This document shows, piece after piece, positions 8,996-16,695 of a stretch of DNA of 64,000 nucleotides (positions within the stretch are counted from its first letter, which is position 1; each line of letters starts with the position of its first letter). The notes under the pieces were generated by a model that saw only the letters and a list, made by a program, of their open reading frames with translations, did not search any database and was not told the origin of the DNA. Source of the stretch: Hirschia baltica ATCC 49814 (GTDB lineage Bacteria > Pseudomonadota > Alphaproteobacteria > Caulobacterales > Hyphomonadaceae); NCBI RefSeq assembly GCF_000023785.1, contig NC_012982.1, positions 2,666,001 through 2,730,000 of the forward strand, given 5' to 3'. Made by a program: the position numbers and the translations under genes.

Positions 8996-9775
8996 ATGAC
9001 AAATGGAGGTGAACAGCACCTTGGAAGGGCCAATAAACAAGCCATTCTTGAAGCCAAAGGTTATCTAGTAGATTGGGATGGTTGCTGCGCTATTGAGAAC
9101 AGCATAGTACCGAGCGCAGAGAAATTCTTACGGTTTAATCACGCAAGAACAGCAATTGTTTCTAATAATTCTTCAAATACCATTGCAGAGTTTCAATACG
9201 TACTTCAAAAATCTGGCATATTTATGCGAAGCGAACAGATTATTTTAGCAGGCATTGAATCCATCAAACGAGCAGTTGAATTAGAATCTAAACGTACACT
9301 CGTCCTAGGGAGTTTGAGTATGCGCGCCGCTGCGCGCGCGCATGGATTAACCTTAGAAAATGAGGATGTCGACCTCGTGATACTCATGCGTGATACGCGC
9401 TTTAATTACCAACGGCTCGAACGTGCTGTAAATGCTATTTTAAACGGAGCGCGGTTAATAATCAGCAACCCTGACCTTACGCATCCTGGGGTAGATGGTC
9501 GAGTAAAACCAGAAACCGGTGCTTTATTAGCTGCACTCGGGGCATGCATTGATTTATCCTCGGTGGAATTAGAAATTATTGGTAAGCCTTCTCAAATTAT
9601 CTTCGACAAAGGGTGCAAATCAATAGACTTAGAGTCTAGTGAAGTCGTTATGTTTGGTGACAATCCGGTAACAGATATTGCAGGTGCCAAAGCATTTGGG
9701 ATGCATTCAATCTTAGCCTCCCCTACACCTTCCATTTTCTTTCAAAATATACTCGATACGCTCAAAATCTTTTAA
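8996..9775 (+). CDS. HAD-IIA (NagD-like) phosphatase
   Basis: The gene starts at an ATG with a strong AAGGAGGG site a few bases upstream and encodes 259 residues without a signal peptide, so it is cytoplasmic. Motif I reads D-W-D-G at residues 26-29 (nucleophile Asp26, acid/base Asp28), motif II is the Ser of V-S-N-N-S-S-N, motif III the Lys of G-K-P-S, and motif IV is G-D-N-P-V-T-D-I near 221-228. The middle region fits a C2-type cap of HAD-IIA enzymes such as NagD or phosphoglycolate phosphatase. The usual motif I of the family is D-x-D-G-V/T, and Cys follows here. It may dephosphorylate a small phosphoester brought in by this locus. Its last 14 bases overlap the end of the convergent rpiR-like gene. 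Confidence 0.88.
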   Translation: MTNGGEQHLGRANKQAILEAKGYLVDWDGCCAIENSIVPSAEKFLRFNHARTAIVSNNSSNTIAEFQYVLQKSGIFMRSEQIILAGIESIKRAVELESKRTLVLGSLSMRAAARAHGLTLENEDVDLVILMRDTRFNYQRLERAVNAILNGARLIISNPDLTHPGVDGRVKPETGALLAALGACIDLSSVELEIIGKPSQIIFDKGCKSIDLESSEVVMFGDNPVTDIAGAKAFGMHSILASPTPSIFFQNILDTLKIF

Positions 9776-10655
9776 TGGATAAGACTTCTGAAGTTTGCCG
9801 CAAAACTGTCGTAGCGCGCTCATAATCATCCAACGCAAGCGCTGCTATAAGAACATCAAGGATACAAAGTTGAGCAATACGACTTGTCATAGCCTCGGAA
9901 CGAAATTTGGTTTCTCGAGCCATCGTGTAAAGTTTGACGTCAGCATAAGCCTGCAAAGGCGAGCTTGCGAAATTAGTTATAATAATTGTTTTTGCACCAG
10001 CATCTCTAGCTAGGCGCGTTGCTGCCAAAGTCTCATGTGTAGAGCCAGAATGTGATATAGTCAGAACTGCAACATTTGGCCCTGTTCGTGACGCACTGAT
10101 TGCTTGAATGTGACTATCAACCACGACCTTAGCATCAAGCCCTATACGCAACATTCTATACTGCGCATCCTCTGCGATTGGAGCTGAAGATCCAATCCCA
10201 TATATCTCTACACGGTCAGCGGATCTGATGACATCTACAGCCATAGAAATGGCATCTGGGTCTAAAATTGAAAGTGTTTCTCGTAATGCCTCGCTACCTG
10301 CGTGAAACATCTTCTGGCAAACAGTGGATGTATCATCACTTGGCTGCAGATCTTCATGAATAAATTGAACTGGTCTTACAACTTCTTGAGCCAAACTAAG
10401 TTTTAGCTGCTGAAACCCAGATAAACCTAATTGCCGACAAAGATTGATGACACTCCCCTCACTGGTGCCAGTCGCCTCAGCTAGTTCTGTCACAGACATT
10501 CCCACAACAGCATTGGCATGACCTAAAACATAATCTGCGATAGTAGAGGTACTTGGCCCCAATGAATCTTTACGAATACGGATACGACTGATCACATTAC
10601 CTATGAAAGCATCACCTGCTTTACGCGCACCTCGTTTAGTATGTTCCGTAGACAA
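9762..10655 (-). CDS. MurR/RpiR-family transcriptional regulator
   Basis: The preferred start is the TTG at 10655 (297 residues), which is preceded by AGGAGA at good distance; an upstream GTG at 10694 would add 13 hydrophobic residues that do not fit the family. Residues 1-80 form the RpiR helix-turn-helix (S-V-T-E-L-A-E-A-T-G-T-S-E-G-S-V), and about 125-265 form a SIS domain (E-I-Y-G-I-G-S-S, then I-S-H-S-G-S-T-H-E-T), which binds phosphosugars. It therefore probably senses a phosphorylated sugar-like compound and controls the divergent receptor and HAD genes through the palindromes at 8948 and 10715. It converges with and slightly overlaps the HAD gene. Confidence 0.9.
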   Translation of the reverse strand: MSTEHTKRGARKAGDAFIGNVISRIRIRKDSLGPSTSTIADYVLGHANAVVGMSVTELAEATGTSEGSVINLCRQLGLSGFQQLKLSLAQEVVRPVQFIHEDLQPSDDTSTVCQKMFHAGSEALRETLSILDPDAISMAVDVIRSADRVEIYGIGSSAPIAEDAQYRMLRIGLDAKVVVDSHIQAISASRTGPNVAVLTISHSGSTHETLAATRLARDAGAKTIIITNFASSPLQAYADVKLYTMARETKFRSEAMTSRIAQLCILDVLIAALALDDYERATTVLRQTSEVLSIKRF

Positions 10656-10714
10656 AAAATATCTCCTACTTAGAACTAAGATTATTAGAATCACAAAACC
10701 AAAAGACCAGTGAA

Positions 10715-10727
10715 TGAAATTTACTCA
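10715..10727. promoter_or_regulatory. Candidate RpiR autoregulatory site
   Basis: TGAAATTTACTCA lies 60 bp upstream of the preferred rpiR start and matches 11 of 13 positions of the palindrome at 8948-8960. Autoregulation is usual in the family. The assignment rests only on this pairing. Confidence 0.4.
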
Positions 10728-10789
10728 AATTACAACTCAAAAAAATGAACCCTAACCAACTTCACTTGCAGTAATGTCTGAGGAAATTA

Positions 10790-10924
10790 CTAATTGCTAC
10801 GCCAGCATGCTTTTATGCCGTTAGGACGCCGGCCTGAATAAGTGGCAGTAATTTTCTCGTTGGTTAAATTCCTTTCCCGTCCAAAGACTAGATTAATCTT
10901 ATCTAACGCTGCCTGTTTTTTCAT
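10790..10924 (-). CDS. Small uncharacterised protein (44 residues) downstream of dnaE2
   Basis: This ATG-to-TAG frame of 44 codons begins 20 bp after the dnaE2 stop on the same strand. The product is basic, starts M-K-K-Q-A-A-L-D-K-I and ends with I-K-A-C-W-R-S-N, and contains S-G-R-R-P-N-G in the middle. Its composition looks protein-like rather than random, and its codon choice resembles its neighbours. There is no obvious ribosome site, so it would depend on coupling with dnaE2, or it may be spurious. If real, it would be an SOS-coregulated fourth member of the imu operon. I recognise no family. Confidence 0.35.
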   Translation of the reverse strand: MKKQAALDKINLVFGRERNLTNEKITATYSGRRPNGIKACWRSN

Positions 10925-10944
10925 TATTAAAAAGATAATTTTGA

Positions 10945-13900
10945 CTAATGAAAATCACGACTTGTTGGGATCGCTCTAACATTACGGGGATGACGTGCAG
11001 CTTCAGATTTTAAAGCATAGACAGGCCAAGCTTTACCCTCACCTCCTTTGGATTGAACATACTGAGAGTCTTCAGTCAGAAATTCCAGATCAAGTGTGCG
11101 GTCTATGATTTCTTCGGCCAAAATATGCGTCACATTATCTGCAGTTTGCACACGCCCTTTTACCGCAATCAGATATGCCCCCATCACAATAGGACGAAAA
11201 CGTTCCATCACTTTAGGCCACACAATAAGATTAGCCACACCTGTTTCATCTTCCAACGTCACAAATACAACTCCAGAAGCTGTTCCTGGGCGTTGACGGA
11301 CAAGCACAACACCGCCCACCATCACACGCGACCCACTGCGCAATTCGTATATTTCCTTAGTTGTACGAATCCCCATTCTTGAATACCGCTCCCGCAGGAA
11401 TGAAACTGGATGGGCCTTTAAAGATAATCGCGTTGCATGATAATCTTGGATCACATGCTCAGACATTGGCATTTCAGGAAGTTTGACTTCTGCCTCGCGA
11501 CCCTGTTCTTTCGTAGCAGAACACGCAAACAGCTCAGAAGGAGCCTCTTGTGTTTGCCCCCGAATAGCCCATAGAGCTTCACGCCTATCTAACCCCATAG
11601 AACGAAACGCATCCGCAGCTGCTAATCGCTCTAATGCCCCACGCGGCAACCCTGTCCGCTGGCGTAATATTTCAGGTGTATAATAACCATCTTGACGCCT
11701 ATCCATAAGAGTTTGAATGTGTGTTTCGCTTAAACCTTCAATCTGTCTTAGCCCAAGACGCACTGCGAATGTCCCATCTTCCTTAGGCTCCAAAAGACTA
11801 TCCCAATCAGAATAATTCACATCAGGCGGACGCACCTCTACATCATGCTCGCGCGCGTCTCGAACAAGTTGAGCTGGTGCATAAAACCCCATAGGTTGTG
11901 AATTTAAAATCGCAGCGCAAAACACCTCTGGATGATGGCATTTAAGCCATGAAGAAACATAGACAAGCAAAGCAAAACTCGCTGCATGGCTTTCGGGGAA
12001 ACCATAATCTCCAAAGCCTTTAACTTGATTAAAACAAGCCTGCGCAAAATCTGGTTTATATCCACGATTGGTGAGGCCGTTTATAAATTTATCCTCATAT
12101 AGTCCCATCGTGCCATTACGCCGAAACGTCGCCATAGCTTTACGCAAACCATTTGCTTCATCAGGTGTGAATTTGGCTGCATCAATTGCCACTTGCATGG
12201 CTTGTTCTTGAAACAGCGGCACACCCAATGTCCGCTTCAAAATATTCTCCAACTCATCCGGCGGACCATGCTCAGGCGCAGGAGATGGATAACGAACAGT
12301 CTCAATGCGCTTCCTGCGTCGCAAATAAGGATGCACCATATCCCCCTGAATAGGACCAGGACGGACAATCGCAACCTCAATCACTAAATCATAGAAAACT
12401 CTTGGTCTTAGGCGCGGCAACATACTCATTTGCGCACGGCTTTCGACCTGAAACACACCGACACTATCTGCCTTACACAACATATCATAAACAGCTGGGT
12501 CATCTTGAGGTACTGTCGCTAGATTATACTCTAACCCCTTATAAAGCCGCAGCATATCAAAGCATTTTCGGATACAGCTTAGCATGCCCAGTGCTAGAAT
12601 ATCGACTTTCATAATGCCGAGCGCATCAATGTCGTCCTTATCCCATTCAATAAATGTGCGCTCATCCATAGCCGCATTACCAATGGGCACAGTCTCCACC
12701 AAAGGCCCCTGCGTCAGTACAAATCCCCCAACATGCTGAGATAAATGTCTAGGAAAACCAATTAATTGCCGTGTGAAATGCAAAACACGCTGAATAGTTT
12801 CATTACGCGGATCAAGCCCACTCTCACCGGCCTGTTTATCAGAGATTGTTTTGCCGTATGCACCCCAGTTTGTTTTTGCAAGTGCTGTTGCCACGTCCTC
12901 GCTCAAGCCAAAAGCTTTGCAGACCTCGCGCACAGCAGAACGAGGCCGATAACTAATAACTGTCGCGGTAAGTGCAGCGCGATGGCGACCATAACGCTCA
13001 TAAACATATTGGATAACTTCTTCACGGCGCTCGTGTTCGAAATCTACGTCAATATCAGGCGGCTCTTTACGTTCACGAGATAAGAAACGATCAAACAGCA
13101 AATCATTGACCTTAGGATCCACACTCGTAATTCCGAGGCAATAACATACAGCTGAATTAGCCGCAGATCCCCGTCCCTGACACAATATTTCCTGTTCACG
13201 TGCCCATTTCACAATGTCATGCACAGTCAAAAAATACTGCGCAACATGCAGCTCTCCGATAAGGCCAAGCTCGTAATTTAAAGATTTTTGGACCTTCTCA
13301 GGCACACCTTCTGGATAACGCCATTCAGCTCCCTTCCACGCTATATCAATCAAATGCTCTTGAGGCGTTTTCCCTCGCGGGACAGGCTCATCTGGATATT
13401 CATATCGCAACTCATCAAGGGAGAATTGACACGCTTCGACAATCTTCTGCGTATGCTCAATCGCCTCTTTAAAACCATGGAAAAGGCGCACCATTTCTGA
13501 GGGAGATTTGAGATGACGCTCAGCATTAGGCTCTAGTAAATACCCAGCGTCCTCAAGCGAAACATGCTCTCGAATACAAGTGAGAATATCCTGCAGCGGT
13601 CGCCTGCTTGAAACATGATAAAGCACATTATTTGTCGCAATAAGAGGCAAATTATACTTGGATGCCAAGGCAGCTATTTGCGCCAATCTTTCACGATTTT
13701 TACCGCCATATTGATGGATAAGCGCCATATAGATTTTTTTATCGGGAGATGGACTGCTCCCCTCTAAAGAGGAAGCAAATTTTTCCATCAATATTTGCAA
13801 TTTTTCTTCAAAAACAGCATCTGGCTGCATTGGAGGAATAACAATAAAAACTTGTCCATCAGCATACGCAATCACATTCTCCAAGGAGATATGACACTCC

Positions 13901-14211
13901 CCTTTCGGTGCGCGCATTTTCCCATCTGATAATAGATGTGACAAACGCCCATAAGCAGCCCGGTCTGTTGGGTAACATAAAAGACTTATACCATCTGTGA
14001 GGTCCAACCTCGCACCGATGAGCAAACGCACACCATGTTCTTTGGCTGCAACATGCGCCCGCACCACACCCGCCAACGTATTGCGATCTGCGATACCAAT
14101 CGCCGATAATCCTAAATTTTTGGCCTGTGCAACAAATTCTTCAGCATGACTGGCACCCCGCAAGAAAGAAAAATTCGTCGTGACAGCCAATTCGGCATAT
14201 TGCGGAGTCAC
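10945..14211 (-). CDS. dnaE2: Error-prone DNA polymerase III alpha subunit DnaE2 (ImuC)
   Basis: The gene encodes a C-family polymerase of 1088 residues, the length usual for DnaE2. The chosen start is the GTG at 14211, which overlaps the imuB TGA as GTGA and has GGAG just upstream; an ATG at 14235 in the same frame would add eight residues. The N-terminal PHP domain (T-N-F-S-F-L-R-G-A-S-H) is followed by the palm with P-D-I-D-V-D-F, whose Asp residues hold the catalytic metals, and a late OB fold (V-M-V-G-G-V-V-L-V-R-Q-R-P-G). DnaE2 performs translesion synthesis with ImuA and ImuB during the SOS response. Neighbours and operon order are the standard alphaproteobacterial ones. Confidence 0.96.
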   Translation of the reverse strand: MTPQYAELAVTTNFSFLRGASHAEEFVAQAKNLGLSAIGIADRNTLAGVVRAHVAAKEHGVRLLIGARLDLTDGISLLCYPTDRAAYGRLSHLLSDGKMRAPKGECHISLENVIAYADGQVFIVIPPMQPDAVFEEKLQILMEKFASSLEGSSPSPDKKIYMALIHQYGGKNRERLAQIAALASKYNLPLIATNNVLYHVSSRRPLQDILTCIREHVSLEDAGYLLEPNAERHLKSPSEMVRLFHGFKEAIEHTQKIVEACQFSLDELRYEYPDEPVPRGKTPQEHLIDIAWKGAEWRYPEGVPEKVQKSLNYELGLIGELHVAQYFLTVHDIVKWAREQEILCQGRGSAANSAVCYCLGITSVDPKVNDLLFDRFLSRERKEPPDIDVDFEHERREEVIQYVYERYGRHRAALTATVISYRPRSAVREVCKAFGLSEDVATALAKTNWGAYGKTISDKQAGESGLDPRNETIQRVLHFTRQLIGFPRHLSQHVGGFVLTQGPLVETVPIGNAAMDERTFIEWDKDDIDALGIMKVDILALGMLSCIRKCFDMLRLYKGLEYNLATVPQDDPAVYDMLCKADSVGVFQVESRAQMSMLPRLRPRVFYDLVIEVAIVRPGPIQGDMVHPYLRRRKRIETVRYPSPAPEHGPPDELENILKRTLGVPLFQEQAMQVAIDAAKFTPDEANGLRKAMATFRRNGTMGLYEDKFINGLTNRGYKPDFAQACFNQVKGFGDYGFPESHAASFALLVYVSSWLKCHHPEVFCAAILNSQPMGFYAPAQLVRDAREHDVEVRPPDVNYSDWDSLLEPKEDGTFAVRLGLRQIEGLSETHIQTLMDRRQDGYYTPEILRQRTGLPRGALERLAAADAFRSMGLDRREALWAIRGQTQEAPSELFACSATKEQGREAEVKLPEMPMSEHVIQDYHATRLSLKAHPVSFLRERYSRMGIRTTKEIYELRSGSRVMVGGVVLVRQRPGTASGVVFVTLEDETGVANLIVWPKVMERFRPIVMGAYLIAVKGRVQTADNVTHILAEEIIDRTLDLEFLTEDSQYVQSKGGEGKAWPVYALKSEAARHPRNVRAIPTSRDFH

Positions 14212-15791
14212 GCAAATACTCCATGCATATACCATTGCGGTGGTCCCCCGCGATTATCATCGTAAAGACCATGACGATAAATCCAGTAGCGACACCCCTC
14301 TTCATCTTCAATGCGGTAATAGTCGCGCGCCCGTGCACCTTTTTCTGAAAGCTTCCACCATTCCGGCGCAATGCGCTCTGGTCCATCCGCCCGCACAATC
14401 TTACGCATGACTCGCCGCCATATAAGACGTGCAGGTGGCCCATCTGGAACTTCAGCCATAACTTCAACATGCTCGGGCATTTCAAACATGCGTAAGGGTC
14501 TAGGTCCCATTGCGCGAGATAAGCTCCTTGCTTCCATCAAATGCGTTGCAAATTGTGAGAAGCTTTCAGATCGCTCTGGCACATGACTTTCATGGAATAT
14601 TGGCATTTGCACAGCTTTTTCGCCTAAGCGGACAGCAAGCCTATCTGCCAGACGTATAAAAGCCTCTTCATCAAATCCCCCGACCATGTCAGCCGCTAGA
14701 GGCTTCGCATCATGATCCAGACCTTCAATACGTGCTGCTGACAACATAAAAAGATCAATTCCAAAGCCCGGATTGATCGTTTCAACATGTTCTTTCAACA
14801 ATCGCCTAATATGATTTGCATCACGCACAGCACTCGCCGATGATGCGCTGATATGTGAACATTTACCATCAACACCAAAGGCATAAAGGCAAAAATCGCG
14901 AGCGCCCACACCATGCATATCGAGCTTATGACAAAGTTGAGATAAAAGGTGGTCTAGCGCGTATTCCACACCGTCTTGCGCGGCCACAGGTTCTGGGCAT
15001 GACATCCGCATAGCCCATTCAGGTTCAGCTATTACAGGTTTGATCGGCTCATGACGTATCCCCAACGCTTGATCGAGCCTTAATACCACAGCATCAGCTG
15101 CTTCACGTGATGCAAACCGCCGCGTCAGCGCTTTTCGGTCTAACCCATAAAGCTGATCTATGCGAGTGAGTCCGAATTTACGCAAAAGCTGAACTGTCTT
15201 ATCTGACAACCGCAAAGCTTTTACCGAAAGGTCTGCTAAATCTTGTTTTTCATGACCCAATTGAGAAACAAACACATCACCAATATTTATACGATATCGC
15301 GCAAGTGCATTCGCCGCCCCAAATGTACCCGCTATTGCAATTTGAGATATATAACCATTTGTCTGTAAACACGCCCTAATCCGCTCCATAAGTTTAGCTT
15401 CTCCACCAAACAAATGATCAAGTCCGGTTATTTCCATAACGATCGCATCATTTCCATCAGTACTAACACGTGGAGAAAAACGTACCATCCAATCAGCCAG
15501 TTTTTGCAGTGCATTTCTATCAGCTACTCTATCAATCTCCTCAAACACCAGATCAGGCGTACGTGCACGTGCATCTGTAAACGCTAAGCCAGAATATATA
15601 TTTCGGCTTTGCGCCGCTTCATTAGCTGCAACAACTTCAATGCCATGCCGGCCTTTTTCGACCAAAACAAAAGGAATACGTTTAACCGTTTTGCCTGATT
15701 TTTTCGGTTTGTCCTTTAACTGACGAGATTTCTTGCGGCGCAACCGATCCAGTGGCCACATAGGGAGCCACACGTAAAGATAGCGCTTCAT
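14208..15791 (-). CDS. imuB: Y-family polymerase-like mutasome protein ImuB
   Basis: Three consecutive ATG codons lie at 15797, 15794 and 15791. The last has the best spacing (8 bases) to a GGAG site and gives 527 residues beginning M-K-R-Y-L-Y-V-W-L-P-M-W-P-L-D-R, the typical ImuB start. The frame runs upstream to 15857, but that part is out of family. ImuB resembles DinB-type polymerases but lacks the catalytic acidic residues; the N-terminal motif here indeed has no D-x-D. It serves as the beta-clamp-binding hub linking ImuA and DnaE2. The 5' end overlaps imuA by about 110 bp, and the 3' stop overlaps the dnaE2 start. Confidence 0.93.
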   Translation of the reverse strand: MKRYLYVWLPMWPLDRLRRKKSRQLKDKPKKSGKTVKRIPFVLVEKGRHGIEVVAANEAAQSRNIYSGLAFTDARARTPDLVFEEIDRVADRNALQKLADWMVRFSPRVSTDGNDAIVMEITGLDHLFGGEAKLMERIRACLQTNGYISQIAIAGTFGAANALARYRINIGDVFVSQLGHEKQDLADLSVKALRLSDKTVQLLRKFGLTRIDQLYGLDRKALTRRFASREAADAVVLRLDQALGIRHEPIKPVIAEPEWAMRMSCPEPVAAQDGVEYALDHLLSQLCHKLDMHGVGARDFCLYAFGVDGKCSHISASSASAVRDANHIRRLLKEHVETINPGFGIDLFMLSAARIEGLDHDAKPLAADMVGGFDEEAFIRLADRLAVRLGEKAVQMPIFHESHVPERSESFSQFATHLMEARSLSRAMGPRPLRMFEMPEHVEVMAEVPDGPPARLIWRRVMRKIVRADGPERIAPEWWKLSEKGARARDYYRIEDEEGCRYWIYRHGLYDDNRGGPPQWYMHGVFA

Positions 15792-16422
15792 CATCATACT
15801 CCAAATTAAATGCTTCCCCCGCCCGTGACGGTGCTGATCGACATCTCTCCAAGACAACTCTCCAACACGGTGAACCTAGGGCTTTGGCATCATAAGAATT
15901 AAAGGCGGAGGGCTGTGAATTAATGCGCCAACGTGCATCACATGCGCTAATCCCCTCACGTGTGTGAGGCATAAGCAAAACAACAGGAACACCATAGCGT
16001 TCACTTGCCAGTTTCAATCGACGCGTTGCAGTAAAGTCAGCTTCTTCAACTTCACCAATCACAAGGTCTAAAGCGCTAGATTTTAATCCCTCTTCAATCG
16101 CCCATAATGCATCTATAGGTTTAGAAACAACAACATGCATCCAATGTGATTTCTTATTGTTGAATAGCTCCACACCGCTTGGTAAGGCTCGGCCATGCTC
16201 TTGAACAAACTTATATTGTTTCACCCAGAGTATTGCACTTTTAGGCTCTATATTTGCCAACACAAACCCAGTCAGCGCACTCATGTCTCCATAGTTTTTT
16301 TCCGCGCACTCATGCAGACCTTTTTGCCCCAAACCAAATGGGAAAACAGCTTCTTCCTCTGCCTTTAGAGGTAGCACTTTGGATGACTCAGAACGGTCAG
16401 GTATAAAAGCTAAAACATTCAT
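15682..16422 (-). CDS. imuA: SOS mutasome protein ImuA (RecA/SulA-like)
   Basis: This 246-residue protein is the first gene of the imuA-imuB-dnaE2 operon. It has the weakly RecA-like ImuA arrangement: a hydrophobic strand (S-A-I-L-W-V), a middle L-D-L-V-I-G-E-V-E-E, the segment R-L-K-L-A-S-E-R-Y-G-V-P-V-V-L-L, and the terminal W-R-V-V-L-E-R-C-R with F-N-L-E-Y-D. ImuA tunes the mutagenic polymerase complex. The ATG at 16422 lies only 2 bp from a perfect GTTC-N7-GTTC LexA box, so expression is almost surely SOS-induced. The last 110 bp also encode the ImuB N-terminus in another frame. Confidence 0.9.
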   Translation of the reverse strand: MNVLAFIPDRSESSKVLPLKAEEEAVFPFGLGQKGLHECAEKNYGDMSALTGFVLANIEPKSAILWVKQYKFVQEHGRALPSGVELFNNKKSHWMHVVVSKPIDALWAIEEGLKSSALDLVIGEVEEADFTATRRLKLASERYGVPVVLLMPHTREGISACDARWRINSQPSAFNSYDAKALGSPCWRVVLERCRSAPSRAGEAFNLEYDDEALSLRVAPYVATGSVAPQEISSVKGQTEKIRQNG

Positions 16423-16424
16423 AT

Positions 16425-16439
16425 GTTCTACTTTTGTTC
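16425..16439. promoter_or_regulatory. LexA (SOS) box of the imuA operon
   Basis: GTTC-N7-GTTC is the direct-repeat LexA operator of alphaproteobacteria, and it is perfect here (GTTC at 16425-16428 and 16436-16439). It sits 2 bp upstream of the imuA ATG. A -35-like TTGACT on the minus strand (complement of 16454-16459) would place the -10 region on top of the box, as expected for repression. Confidence 0.85.
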
Positions 16440-16695
16440 CAACCCCGATAAAGAGTCAAGCTATCAATAAATAGAAGATTTAAATTAGTTATCCCTATGC
16501 CTCATCAATGCTCAGCTTCCCTTAGATCCTCATTTGCCGGCACAGCGACCATCTAGATCGACAAAATTTTCAAAAACCTTGGCAACTTCGTTATCAACAC
16601 AGCTCAACAAACACAGAAACACACGAGCTGCATTGAAGTTTTCACACAAAACCATGAGACACTATCAACACTCAAGACACATTATGGCTTAAGCT

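Noticed and set aside
10918-10954. Inverted repeat TTTTCATTA / TAATGAAAA around the dnaE2 stop
   Set aside because: It is A/T-only with a long spacer and no T run, so it does not look like a terminator.
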